Positions 49,571 through 58,786 are shown, counted from the stretch's first letter. The stretch: DNA of 64,000 bases from Hyaloperonospora brassicae (GCA_947650285.1 CANTFL010000389.1:310001-374000), one strand, 5' to 3'. The notes: generated by a model not told the origin, from the sequence alone. Translations and numbers: made by a program.

Positions 49571-50174
49571 GCCTCCCCACGTAAAACGTAGGATGCGTGC
49601 GCATCCTACGTGGCAATTCGAGTGTGTATGCATTGCCCTTGCGATGCAACACTCGAAATGGCCCAATGTATTTCGGCAGTAGTTTGCTACTGCCGACACT
49701 AGTGACTGCATGTCCAGGTAGGTTTACCGTTGACAGTAGTACTAGGTCGTTAACCTTAAATGAAAGAACATTTGCTCTTCCATTCTTGTCTGCGTTCCGT
49801 TTCTGACGGTCCACCGCATTTGCGATGGAGTCCTGAACGAAACGGACTACCGCTTCTCGAGTCAGCAGGAAGTTCTCTGCTGACTCTTTGTTTTGTCTGG
49901 CAGTGCGCTTCGTGCGCACTGCTAAGAGATTGCTCTCTTCTTCAGCGAGGTTGTCTTCTTCCTCGCTGACATAATCGTTGGCGATGCTGAATATACCAGC
50001 ATCGTCATCATCATACGAATCAATAATAGCGTCTTCGCTATTATTGAGATGATCTTCTTCATCGATGTCGACTTGATCGACATCGGCATCATACGTGACG
50101 ACGTTTGCGTCGACACGTGATGAGCAAGAGCCAAAACGGTTTTTGCTCGAGCGAGTCCCTCCCCCCTTATCCAA
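48942..50174 (-). CDS. pol: Ty3 Pol, C-terminal part with chromodomain
   Basis: The frame opens near a G-run and gives an acidic stretch ([20 protein letters not shown]), then the integrase C-terminal region [17 protein letters not shown] and [20 protein letters not shown] with [11 protein letters not shown], a long disordered Arg/Ser/Pro-rich linker, and at the end a chromodomain ([31 protein letters not shown]). Chromodomains at the end of integrase direct chromovirus integration toward marked chromatin. The frame is not continuous with the upstream part: a 1-nt shift is needed near 50,160-50,180, at a run of G on the coding strand. It overlaps the antisense ORF at 48,942-49,570. Confidence 0.85.
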   Translation of the reverse strand: MDKGGGTRSSKNRFGSCSSRVDANVVTYDADVDQVDIDEEDHLNNSEDAIIDSYDDDDAGIFSIANDYVSEEEDNLAEEESNLLAVRTKRTARQNKESAENFLLTREAVVRFVQDSIANAVDRQKRNADKNGRANVLSFKVNDLVLLSTVNLPGHAVTSVGSSKLLPKYIGPFRVLHRKGNAYTLELPRRMRTHPTFYVGRLRSYCQYEPSSSDEDSPHVQEHPSSSCVRAPDDPSDRADMIPRYSTEISPRELSPARRIGSGHPARPEAAPWHNRRDPSPDQPRDPCGSSARYRSKRSADRARASSHRAIHRLRDPSRKGRDGEQNHLEEVFPPPSHPLVDAHGDQRFLVERILNHRDDSGSRTSYLVQWRGYPPSWNSWEPRSQLLMDVEGLVRQYDETHPMSPVAHR

Positions 50175-50440
50175 GAGTTACACTCTATAAGGGTGGGCAC
50201 TCGTGGATGGCGTAGGCCATTCACGTAAAACGGTGTGTGCTGTGTTGAAGCATGCACCGAATTATTGATGGCGAATTCCACCATGGGTAGGAATTCGCTC
50301 CAACTCGGAAACGAGTGGACATATCCTCGAAGAATCTCTTCGAGGACACGGTTCGCACGTTCCGTCTGACCATCTGTTTCTGGATGGTCAGAAGTAGATA
50401 TCTTCAATCGTGTTCCGAAGTACGGAACACGGTTTGCCAA
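49922..50440 (-). pseudogene. pol: Ty3 Pol, end of integrase core (frame-shifted segment)
   Basis: It starts with YFGTRLKISTSDHPETDGQT and ERANRVLEEILRGYVHSF, the part of the Ty3 integrase core that bears the catalytic glutamate. It is one base out of frame with the preceding segment; the junction lies near 50,420 within the hairpin GTGTTCCG/CGGAACAC (loop TACTT on the coding strand). After about residue 90 this frame runs antisense-like and another frame takes over. Confidence 0.8.
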
Positions 50441-51357
50441 AATGCCGCCGTGAACCGAGGGTCACGGTCGGATACGAGTTCACGGGGTAACCCGTGGAGT
50501 CTAAAGACCGTGTCTAAAAAGACACGAGCACAACCTTGAGCCTTGATTGACTCAGGGACAGCAGCAAGATGGACCATCTTGCTGAATCGGTCTACAAACA
50601 CAAGAATACCATTATTCTTGTGAGCGTCTTCGGGAAACCCGAAGACGAAGTCCATTGAAACGGACTGCCAGCACTCTGTCGGAACAGGCAGAGGCTGCAA
50701 TGGCGCACGGGATGAAGGACTAGGCTTCACCCGTTGACAAACTTCGCAAGCACGTATATACTTGCGAACAAACTGATACTGGCGGGGCCAGTAAAAGTCA
50801 CGACTTACCGTGAGGTAAGTCTTTTCCCTTCCACGATGGCCGCTTGTTGGGGCATCGTGACACTCGTACATGATGCGCAACCGCAAATCATGATGAGCGG
50901 GTACGACGACACGAGGCGTGTCGTCGGCAACAGCTGTATAGTACAGCAATCCGTTGCGTGTACTATACCGATCCGATGAGGATCGGTACAAAGCCGGTAA
51001 ATCCCTCATGGATTTACTGGATGGATTTACCAGATGATCCATCAATCGCAGAAGATCCTTATCTTCCGCGTATGCCTTTCGTACGTCGTCAAGTAAACTT
51101 GACGACGGGACACTGACTGACAGTGTCGCAACAGTGGGCTTATCCTCACTGTTGGATTGTGCGTCCGGCTCGAAATCGGGCCGGCGCGAAAGAGCATCCG
51201 CGACGACATTGAGTCGTCCCGGTTTATACTCCACGGAGAAGTTATACTCCGCGAAGAAAGACAGCCACCTCGCCATTCTTTGCGAGAGGTGTGGGCTGTT
51301 TACGGCCGTGCGTAATGACGCATGGTCCGTGTAGACAACAAACGGTCTATCTCCCAA
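50404..51357 (-). CDS. pol: Ty3 Pol, RNase H end and integrase
   Basis: GDRPFVVYTDHASLRT and RLNVVADALSRRPDF complete the RNase H domain. The integrase zinc finger follows (H in AHHDLRLRIMYECHD and SGHRGREKT, C pair in ACEVCQRVK), then the core with MDFVFGFPED for the first aspartate and SDRDPRFTAAFW for the second. The frame is one base off from the RT part, with the junction near 51,353-51,365, and from the integrase end near 50,420. Confidence 0.88.
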   Translation of the reverse strand: MGDRPFVVYTDHASLRTAVNSPHLSQRMARWLSFFAEYNFSVEYKPGRLNVVADALSRRPDFEPDAQSNSEDKPTVATLSVSVPSSSLLDDVRKAYAEDKDLLRLMDHLVNPSSKSMRDLPALYRSSSDRYSTRNGLLYYTAVADDTPRVVVPAHHDLRLRIMYECHDAPTSGHRGREKTYLTVSRDFYWPRQYQFVRKYIRACEVCQRVKPSPSSRAPLQPLPVPTECWQSVSMDFVFGFPEDAHKNNGILVFVDRFSKMVHLAAVPESIKAQGCARVFLDTVFRLHGLPRELVSDRDPRFTAAFWQTVFRTSEHD

Positions 51358-53785
51358 GAGGATAGACGCGAAACTTAGCCAGTGCGTATTTCATGGCAAG
51401 GAGTTCCTTGTCATGCACTGGGTAATTACGCTCAGCTGCTTGCAGCTGACGCGACTGATAACAGATGACGCGCTCCGCGCCATCTGCATCGAACTGCATT
51501 AACGCACAGCCGATTGCGAAATCGCTGGCGTCACAGACCACATGAAATGGTCTGTCCTGATCTGCAATCGCCAAGATCGGCGATTGCATCAAGCTCCGCT
51601 TGATACCTTCAAAGGAACGCTGGCACTCAGCGTTCCATGACCACTTGACATTTTTCTTGAGCAAGCAAGAAAGATGAACAGTCATCTCGGCGTAGTTGCG
51701 CGAGTACTTGTGCAAGTACGCCGCTAGGCCAAGGAACTTCATTAGTCCCTTGACATCGACTGGCACTGGCCAGTCGGTGATCGCCTTGATCTTTTCGGGA
51801 TCAGGGCGTACGCCGTGTTTACCCACGATGCACCCAAGAAGTGGTATTTCGCTAGCCGCGAATATACACTTCTTGAGGTTGGCGTACAACTTATGCTTGC
51901 GCATAAGTTGAAGAACCTGACGAACGTGAGTTCTGTGAACTTCAACGTCCGTCTTTCCGTCCATAGCCCGGCTATGGACGAACACATCGTCGAAGTAACT
52001 CGGTGCGAAGTCTCGCACCGGTCTCAACAGATTTGTTACACATCTGTTGAATGTTGCAGGGGCATTACTCAGCCCCTGTGGCATCACTAGCCACTCCCAC
52101 AGCATCCCGCTGGGGGTACTCACTGCCGTGAACGGGACGTCCCGTTCACGCATCAGGATCTGATAGAATCCATCCATCAGATCCATGGACGAAAAGATGG
52201 TACTCTTTGACATACCATCTATGATTACGTCCTTCCTCGGTATCGGCGTCTGAGCCGGTACCGTTGCAGCATTCAACTTGTTGAATGCGTGCACTATCCG
52301 CCACCCTCCTGTGGCCTTTCGCACACAGAAGATCGGAGAGCTGTGAGGGGATGTTGATTCCCTCACATGGCCCGCTGCTAAGCGATCGGCAAAGAACTTG
52401 TCGATCGCTATCACTTGTTCACGAGGCAGTGGCCACTGCTTCATGACACAGTATTTCGAGCCCGGTTTGAGCTCGATCTCGTGTCGAGTGCCTTTGTCCT
52501 TAGGCAACTCGCAAGGTACGGATTCAGGGAACACATCCCTGAATTCGATCAAATCCTTATACAAAGGATTTGCCTGAAGTGACTCCCAGGATTGGGACGC
52601 GTATCGCTCAATCCGAGTCTTCTCATCGAGGACACTTTCGTCCATCGATGAGCTGCTGAGAACCCGTTCGTTCTCAGCAAATACTGTTGCCGACCGAATG
52701 TCGGTCACATACTCGTCCTCTGTGACGAGTATGCAGATCTGCTTGACTTTGCCACTACGCAGATCACGCAAGAACCGTTTCGGTTCTAGCGTTGGCAACT
52801 GAGTTATCTCCGAAGTCAACTTCGGAGGCACAATCAGATCAAGCGTATAAGCGCCTACGCTTGATCCGTCATTAACCAAGACGTTCAACGTCTCGGTTTC
52901 TTCCTGGGAACTTGCTTCCACAGGTTGCTGAGGGCCTAATCCCTCATCAAGCGACTCTTGAGGAATTCCTTCCTCAAGTACGTGGGGACTTATTCCCTCG
53001 ACGTCTTCCGACTGTGGCTGTGCAACCACAGTCAGGAACCGATCCTCTACGGTCGACTCTCCAGTCGACCTAGGATTTTCATGTTGCCCCTTGGGGGCAA
53101 CAGACTTCTTTCTTCTAAGATGCTGCCCGCTAGGCATGCATCCATGTCCCGGTCCACTCGACTTATTCGAGTGGTGGACCTTCGGCGCAGCCTGTACTTC
53201 TGTACAGCCGCCGGGAGCTTGCTCCACAGTGTAGTGATCAACTACACTGTGATCTTGTGCAGTCGTGCTAACGACCGTACCGCAAGTGAGGCCATCGCAC
53301 TCACTCGCAGAACATCCACACGCTTGTGGACGCTCCAAGATGTTCATCAGATGGCCATCTGATGAACAAGCAGCAGGCATCTTCACGGATCGATGCTGCC
53401 AGCTCACTCTTGGCTCGTACTTTCTGAGCCAAGGTAATCCCAGGATGACATCAAATTTGTCATCCAGATCTAGTACGATGAAGTCATCATCGTACTGTTC
53501 GCCCTCTAACGTGTAGTGGATTCCTACTACACGTTTCTCAACGGTTATCGATGCGCCTGTTGCAAGGCGCACCGTCATCCTTGTGAGGGGAATGTCGCGC
53601 TCAACGAACTTGAGCCTACGACCCTCTAGTGACTGGCGACGAACAAAGTTGTTCGACGCCCCACAGTCTACTAGGGCACGAAGCGACAAATCATTTGTCG
53701 CTTCCAACTTCAAGGTGATGAGCGAAACGTCATCACCAGGTGCAGAGACACACAATGATTGTGTATCTGGAGCAACTTTCGTCAA
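51347..53785 (-). CDS. pol: Ty3 Pol, protease, reverse transcriptase and start of RNase H
   Basis: The frame is open upstream to about 53,856, so it begins inside gag by -1 frameshift, not at a start codon. Domains in order: retropepsin with ALVDCGASNNFV near residue 40 (DCGA instead of the common DTGA/DSGA), a variable Gln/Glu-rich spacer, RT with GYWQ-type region replaced by MDLMDGFYQILM, FNRCVTNLL and YFDDVFVHS (YFDD at 51,986-51,997), then RNase H beginning FHVVCDASDFAIGCAL and ending out of frame near 51,360. 812 residues. RT motifs are intact. Many hairpin arms fall within conserved RT codons, for example TCAACAGAT/ATCTGTTGA in FNRCVTNLL. Confidence 0.92.
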   Translation of the reverse strand: MTKVAPDTQSLCVSAPGDDVSLITLKLEATNDLSLRALVDCGASNNFVRRQSLEGRRLKFVERDIPLTRMTVRLATGASITVEKRVVGIHYTLEGEQYDDDFIVLDLDDKFDVILGLPWLRKYEPRVSWQHRSVKMPAACSSDGHLMNILERPQACGCSASECDGLTCGTVVSTTAQDHSVVDHYTVEQAPGGCTEVQAAPKVHHSNKSSGPGHGCMPSGQHLRRKKSVAPKGQHENPRSTGESTVEDRFLTVVAQPQSEDVEGISPHVLEEGIPQESLDEGLGPQQPVEASSQEETETLNVLVNDGSSVGAYTLDLIVPPKLTSEITQLPTLEPKRFLRDLRSGKVKQICILVTEDEYVTDIRSATVFAENERVLSSSSMDESVLDEKTRIERYASQSWESLQANPLYKDLIEFRDVFPESVPCELPKDKGTRHEIELKPGSKYCVMKQWPLPREQVIAIDKFFADRLAAGHVRESTSPHSSPIFCVRKATGGWRIVHAFNKLNAATVPAQTPIPRKDVIIDGMSKSTIFSSMDLMDGFYQILMRERDVPFTAVSTPSGMLWEWLVMPQGLSNAPATFNRCVTNLLRPVRDFAPSYFDDVFVHSRAMDGKTDVEVHRTHVRQVLQLMRKHKLYANLKKCIFAASEIPLLGCIVGKHGVRPDPEKIKAITDWPVPVDVKGLMKFLGLAAYLHKYSRNYAEMTVHLSCLLKKNVKWSWNAECQRSFEGIKRSLMQSPILAIADQDRPFHVVCDASDFAIGCALMQFDADGAERVICYQSRQLQAAERNYPVHDKELLAMKYALAKFRVYPLGR

Positions 53786-53816
53786 GAGATTTGCAAATTC
53801 TCTTGAGGTTGCTGGA

Positions 53817-53857
53817 TCAGTAGGGCGCTCCGCCCCTACTGACCCCGACCATTTTTT
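53817..53857 (-). promoter_or_regulatory. candidate -1 programmed frameshift site between gag and pol
   Basis: On the coding strand the last gag codons are TCA AAA AAT: the heptamer A AAA AAT (plus 53,851-53,857) fits the X XXY YYZ slippery rule in the gag frame. After 8 nt comes a perfect 9-bp stem TCAGTAGGG/CCCTACTGA with an 8-nt loop (53,817-53,842). The gag stop (53,836-53,838) lies in the stem. Pol is open in the -1 frame from the slippery site. Confidence 0.65.
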
Positions 53858-54990
53858 GATGGTCCGTCTCGCTGTTGCGGCTTCGCAACAGCGCTGGACC
53901 CACGCCCATTGCCCTTTCTGGCAAAAGGTCGTCCATTTCGCTCAGTACTGTTTGGTACTGGGCGTGGAGCACTACACTCGTATGCGTAGTGCCCTAACTT
54001 CTGACAGCGATTGCACCTCTGCAATCGCTTGTTGTTTGTAGAGCGAGGTCTCTCGCTCTCAACATAGCAGAGGTCCATTGGTTCTGGACCTCCGATCTCT
54101 TGTCGTCTCGGTGGACGGTAAGAGTTTGAGCTAGCATGAGCCTGTCTCATGCTAAAGTCTTCCTGTTCCGCGGCTGATATCGCTTCTTCAAGCGTATTCA
54201 GCTCAAGGCGGAACAGGTGGCTCCTGACGGGCCCTTCTGCGAGCCCTTGCATGAACACCGTAATCAACGTGTGTTCATGTACTGGGTTGGCAGTTATACT
54301 ACTCGCAAGGAGTCGTATATGTTGTGCGTAAGCGTGCACATCACGCTTACCCTGCTTGAGTTTCAGGAGCTCTGAGCGAGCCCTGAACTCAGCACGTGGC
54401 GGCTCAAACGTTTGTCTGAGCCGGGACTTGAAGTCATCTAGCGACCTAAACACATTTGGGTCGCTACTCTCGAGTCCCAGGGACCAAGTTTTGGCACGCC
54501 CTGCCAAGTGGGTCTGAGCAAATGTGAGTTTCATTTGCTCATCTTCGACGCGACGAGCCCTTAAGGCTCTGTCGAGTTCGACAAACCATAGTAACAGGGA
54601 GTCCTCCGGGACTCCACTGTACTTGGAGATGTCGACTTTCATGACTTCGGGACGACGCGCATGCGCCGTCCCGCCCACAGCAGCATGGAATTGCTGCTGT
54701 CTCAACAGCTCCGTCTGTTGAGCACCGAGTTCTCTCAACTGCTCGGCCTGTTGAGAGCCTTGCTGGTGAAGCAAGGCTACTTTCTCCCTCTCGAGAGCAA
54801 GTTCATTCTGAATGAACTTGGCGATAGCGGCATGTTGTTGGTCTCTGTCTAGAGACTCCAACATGGTGCTGACGACGAGTTCGCCTACGGTAGAACTCAT
54901 TCGTTCTACCGCACCCCATTCGATGTCACTCAAATGGGTAAACCCTTCACGCGTGGCGTGAAAGGTGTCTTCTTCATCCAACATGTTCAT
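53836..54990 (-). CDS. gag: Ty3 Gag with CCHC zinc knuckle
   Basis: 384 residues starting from an ATG that lies in the hairpin TCCAACAT/ATGTTGGA (54,977/54,989). Residues 50-120 are Gln-rich and helical (QQGSQQAEQLRELGAQQTE). The retrotransposon Gag capsid region follows (VDISKYSGVPEDSLLLWFVE, LAGRAKTWS, FKSRLRQTFEPPRAEFRARS, FMQGLAEGPVRSHLFRL). The nucleocapsid knuckle CNRCQKLGHYAYEC is intact (53,974-54,015). The tail is basic. This frame has no lesions. Confidence 0.93.
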   Translation of the reverse strand: MNMLDEEDTFHATREGFTHLSDIEWGAVERMSSTVGELVVSTMLESLDRDQQHAAIAKFIQNELALEREKVALLHQQGSQQAEQLRELGAQQTELLRQQQFHAAVGGTAHARRPEVMKVDISKYSGVPEDSLLLWFVELDRALRARRVEDEQMKLTFAQTHLAGRAKTWSLGLESSDPNVFRSLDDFKSRLRQTFEPPRAEFRARSELLKLKQGKRDVHAYAQHIRLLASSITANPVHEHTLITVFMQGLAEGPVRSHLFRLELNTLEEAISAAEQEDFSMRQAHASSNSYRPPRRQEIGGPEPMDLCYVESERPRSTNNKRLQRCNRCQKLGHYAYECSAPRPVPNSTERNGRPFARKGNGRGSSAVAKPQQRDGPSKNGRGQ

Positions 54991-55013
54991 GTTGGATGAT
55001 GTGGTCCTTGGAA

Positions 55014-55034
55014 GGACTACAAAGTGCTACCAGG
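55014..55034 (-). other. primer binding site region of the Ty3 element
   Basis: On the minus strand the LTR end GTTACA is followed by CCTGGTAGCACTTTG. A TGG start near the LTR edge is typical of tRNA-primed sites, but I cannot name the tRNA from memory with confidence. Confidence 0.4.
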
Positions 55035-55425
55035 TGTAACGGGGCACACCCTTGCGTAACTTAACGCAAGGGTTTTGAGTGCCCCGACAGACGTACACGT
55101 GGCAAGCGAGGAAGCGTAGGTAGGGTAAAAGTAGAACTGTTATATTAATAAATTAAGTCTTTAAACTACTGTCTCTTCGTTTGACTTAATTCAATTATAC
55201 TAATATAACTGCATGTATGGTGACGTCTCGTCACCACTCATTGCGCGCGTCTTGCGGCGATTGGTGGGTTGATATCATCACGATATCAACCAATGAACAG
55301 ACCCTTTGGTCGACCCTTCAATATCACCACTTTGGTGATATTGTTTTAAAGAATATCCATCTTTATATTCTTTATTGTCACTTTCCTTAAAGTGACAATT
55401 TCATGTAACGGGCTGCCCCGTTACA
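55035..55425 (-). repeat. Ty3 5' LTR
   Basis: A 391-bp direct copy of 47,441-47,831 with a single base difference at 55,319 (C versus T), which weakens no stem. It is the upstream LTR for the minus-strand gag-pol unit. AAAAT follows at 55,426-55,430 as target duplication. Confidence 0.95.
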
Positions 55426-55430
55426 AAAAT

Positions 55431-57644
55431 GCTAAAAACACCGGACTGCGATCGCACGCAAGTAATGTTGAAGGCTCCAGTACAAGATTTCGAGATAGCT
55501 TTAGTGATTAAGCGGCATACGAATCGAGTGTCAACTTTGGTCAAGGCGATGTCAATGGCGACATCGTAGACTGCCCGCAAGCGCATCCGCGATCGTGTGT
55601 GGATTTATGCATGATTGACCTCTCTCCAACCAGTCATAAAACGTTTCAGATATGTATCGACTTGTATCAACGAGAAGCGTGCAGACCGCCTACCGACAGG
55701 TACACAAGGTGTGGAAGGAACGAACAGAAATGAAGTACCCACTATGATAATCGGTCTTCTAGACGTATAACAAGAGTCCGAATCACATCAGCTATTCATG
55801 GATTTCACTTCATTCCAGATCAATGTTCAACAAGAACACACTGTCCAGTACCCTTTTATACAAGTCGACGTGTCTGGTGGCATTAGAAAGTGGACATTCA
55901 GCGCAGCAAGTTTGTGTAACGATATTCTTTACATGATATTCTAGGCAATCTTCTGACCAGTTGATCGTCCTCGCAATTTCCTGGCTTCTCTTAAGCCTGC
56001 TCATTCCAATTGCATTTGATGTAGTATCTGAGAATGCTTGACGACCTCTGAAAAGAAAGGTAGACGGTAATCGAGATATATCGAGCGGATATCGTCCAAA
56101 TGCTATTCAGACTGACAAGGAAACGAAGCCACAAGTTTTGTGCAAAAGAAACTAGTTCATAAATAAATATTTGCCGCCCGTGATACTATCAATGTTTACG
56201 CTGTGGCTAATGCGTACCCAACATACTTTCCCTGAGCCTGTTGTCGAATCGTCAATCTTAATACTCTGAAGCTTGTGCTAAAATACTGATACCAACGAGC
56301 AGCATTGATTGTGTTATAAAGCACATCAAATGCTTCAAGGTTAAACTCACGTAGCCCGTCGTCGCATTACACTTAAATTATATCCGTCAAGTCGCAAATT
56401 TACCGGATCGGTGGTCGTTTTGTATGGACCTGAGTGACGATATGTCAAGTGTCAAGTCGCATTGCCGACCACAAGTTGCCTGTTTGCCGAAGTCAGATCG
56501 CACTTGCTGGTCTACCACAAGCCATATGATAAGTAGTCGGATCACACTTGCTGGTCTACCAGTCGAAACATATTGCGTAATCGTACAGCACTCAACAATA
56601 ATAGAGCCCCGTCAGTGTATAATTCGCGCCCCCCTCAGATCATTATTTACTATTCATCAATCTTGGTCCAAGCACCCCAAAGTGCCATTGATCCGTTTCG
56701 TAGGTCCTGACGAGCAAATTTGCGTGATTGAGTGCATAAGTGGCTTGAATCAATTTGTGTAGGGCCATGCATCCAGTCGATACGTGTCTTTCCAGCGTAT
56801 CATAGTAATTTCACAATAAAGATGCCTGATTATTGCATCAAAATGTATTCCGCTAAGTTTTCTCGACTGCCCTTCGATTCGTTTGTACACTCCACCATTT
56901 CTACCCACTATGTAAGGGTAAATAGCAGCTTATGCAACAAATATCTTTTGTATGGGTTTGCGATATCAGACGATCGATCCCTCCATACCCTTTATGTTTG
57001 TGGTCAACCTACGATCGGTCTCACTGGCGGTGTCTTCGATGTGCCCGCCTTCATTGTGAGACATGACCCATGTGAACTTCTTTCCTGCTCCTCATGATCT
57101 ATTTATTGAATGATAACCCTGACCGGTACTCCGTGTATATCGCATACACGGTTCCGTGATATTATTTGTTTAGGAAGCCCGTATAGTTCATCCGTTGGAG
57201 TTGAAATCCGATCTTCCATCGTGCACTTGGTCCCGCGTCCCCACGATTATTCTACGCAAACGATGATCCATCCCTCTTCCTCCTTCGTCGATAAATGGAG
57301 ACAAGAACGTCATTCAAATACATGAATGCGTCAAATGTCGCCAAATATGGTAGCGTACCCGCTGATCAATTTGTTTTTTTCAGTTGACTTTACCACAAGC
57401 CTCGTACTTGATCTTCCTTTCGATGGTAATTGCGACAGCTTTAGGATTCTTGTAGCCTCGCCTAATGCATTTTAAGCTTTTTCGTCTCCTTGAAGCCACG
57501 GAAACGTGAGTCGTTGATCGTCGGAGGATCACAAAGATCTATTTTGAAAGGATAATCATGCACCGTGTGTGCATATAGCGTTATTGAGCTCGTGTAATGG
57601 CTACAACATATAATGCTATAGATTTTATACGTATGCATTTCCTG
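55431..57644. other. intergenic DNA between the Ty3 element and module 2
   Basis: Short frames only, the longest about 121 codons at 56,732-57,097 without any recognised domain. It contains a 44-bp direct repeat at 56,491-56,566. No RNA gene or transposon end recognised. Confidence 0.45.
56491..56566 (+). repeat. 44-bp direct repeat, 2 units
   Basis: GTCAGATCGCACTTGCTGG at 56,492 recurs as GTCGGATCACACTTGCTGG at 56,536, followed in both by TCTACCA. A weaker third unit may lie just upstream near 56,453. Confidence 0.8.
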
Positions 57645-57766
57645 CACGTAGCTCCTGCACTGATATCTCATTGCAAAGAACTTACACGGATGACAGTGGA
57701 AGCAGTGCACGCAGTACTTTATGTACACTTGGTTTAGGAAGCGTTTGACGAAGCAAACTATTATGT
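57645..57766 (+). repeat. segment A upstream of module 2
   Basis: The counterpart of 31,945-32,058 in the same orientation. It directly precedes segment B with its small ORF. Confidence 0.7.
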
Positions 57767-57774
57767 CAAGGGAA

Positions 57775-57969
57775 ATGAATACGATAAATAGAACCGCTCA
57801 TCACATCAGCATACATTACACCTTCGGCTTCTACCACCACTATCGGAAGACAAACATGTACTGTAAAATCTGTTCATCACTCCTTGCGTGTCTTGTCCTG
57901 GTTGGTGGAACGTTGATTGATATTATGGCCGATACAGCCCTCATGCAGATGTCATCATCCGCTTGCTAA
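57775..57969 (+). CDS. small conserved ORF, 64 codons, upstream of M13 copy 2
   Basis: Starts at an ATG and ends MQMSSSAC. Gapless protein match to the minus-strand ORF at 31,326-31,511: YTFGFYHHYRKTNMYC then LLACLVLVGGTLIDIM, a short hydrophobic stretch that could span or dock to a membrane. The shared frame, shared stop and similar ATG position support a real small gene or last exon. No family recognised. Confidence 0.45.
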   Translation: MNTINRTAHHISIHYTFGFYHHYRKTNMYCKICSSLLACLVLVGGTLIDIMADTALMQMSSSAC

Positions 57970-58044
57970 ATAGTACTTGCTCAGGTCCGATCGCGAAATC
58001 TGGATGAATATTACTTGCTAAGGTTCCACGACTGTATTTTACGA

Positions 58045-58068
58045 AATATTACTTACAACGGTAATATT
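58045..58068. other. conserved hairpin downstream of the small ORF
   Basis: AATATTAC (58,045-58,052), loop TTACAACG, GTAATATT (58,061-58,068). Same arms as at 31,227-31,250; a related one, ATTACC/GGTAAT, lies near 63,290. Confidence 0.45.
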
Positions 58069-58307
58069 CACATGACACTGTTCGAATGTCGATGTTTAGA
58101 AGCGGCTTCACTGGCATACACGGGGCTCCGAAAGAGGCCTCTTGTCATCTAGTTCCAACATGAACCGCATAGCTGGCTACATACTGCTAAAGTGCACATT
58201 TGCAATATACCAGTTATCCTCTTATCTCGCTCTCTCAATTACGTATCCATTCCATCTCGGCAAAACAGACTTCCACCCGATCAGGTCGCCGTCGTATTTT
58301 GTTGCGC

Positions 58308-58680
58308 TTAAGTGACGGGGATCTCACGAGATTGGTAAATAAGCCCGCGCTGGAACATTCAAGTCCCAATTAAGTGACGGGGATCTCACGAGATTGGTAG
58401 ACCAGCCCGCGCTGCCACATTCAAGTCCCGCTTAAGTGACGGGGATCTCACGAGATTGGTAGACCAGCCCGCGCTGCCACATTCAAGTCCCGCTTAAGTG
58501 ACGGGGATCTCACGAGATTGGTAGACCAGCCCGTGCTGCCACATTCAAGGTTCAGTTGAGTAACGAAAAAACTCGGGATTGGGAGACCAGCTCTCGCTGC
58601 CACATTCAACTCCCGGTTTAGTGACGGAATAATCTCGAGAGCGGGCCACCGGCTCTCGCTGCCACATGCAAGTGCCGAAT
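58308..58680 (+). repeat. 62-bp tandem array, six units, upstream of M13 copy 2
   Basis: TTAAGTGAC-type landmarks start at 58,308, 58,370, 58,432, 58,494, 58,556 and 58,617. Units 2-4 are nearly identical, units 5 and 6 diverged. Each of units 1-5 holds GATTGG (inverted CCAAT-type box); units 1-4 also hold the palindrome ATCTCACGAGAT. The array ends about 106 bp before the start codon at 58,787, so a promoter role is plausible. Module 1 has a single diverged unit at the equivalent place. Confidence 0.92.
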
Positions 58681-58786
58681 GCGCATTCGTCAAGGAATCA
58701 TTGACTCGTGTGTTTACTTGTCACACATCATCTGACAACCACTTAGGGCATCAAGCGCAGCCCATTGAACGATTTGCCAAGTCGCA

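Larger units (their letters stand above)
47441..55425 (-). mobile_element. Ty3/gypsy LTR retrotransposon with chromodomain, nearly complete, young
   Basis: A 7,985-bp element with 391-bp LTRs that differ at one position (47,725 versus 55,319) and a 5-bp target duplication AAAAT (47,436-47,440 and 55,426-55,430). On the minus strand it encodes Gag with a zinc knuckle and Pol in the order protease, RT, RNase H, integrase, chromodomain, the Ty3/gypsy (chromovirus-like) order. A long extra ORF lies antisense at the 3' end. Pol is broken by three 1-nt frameshifts, surprising for an insertion this young; they may be real lesions or sequence errors. Short perfect inverted repeats are found throughout the LTRs and in every internal part sampled. 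It inserted between modules 1 and 2. Confidence 0.95.

Noticed and set aside
47441..55425. Reading the inverted repeats as a CRISPR-like or invertible regulatory array
   Set aside because: Arms differ at every site and there is no conserved repeat with variable spacers; the region is a retroelement with LTRs and gag-pol.
58308..58680. CRISPR array
   Set aside because: The 62-bp units are contiguous head-to-tail copies with no unique spacers, in a eukaryotic promoter region.
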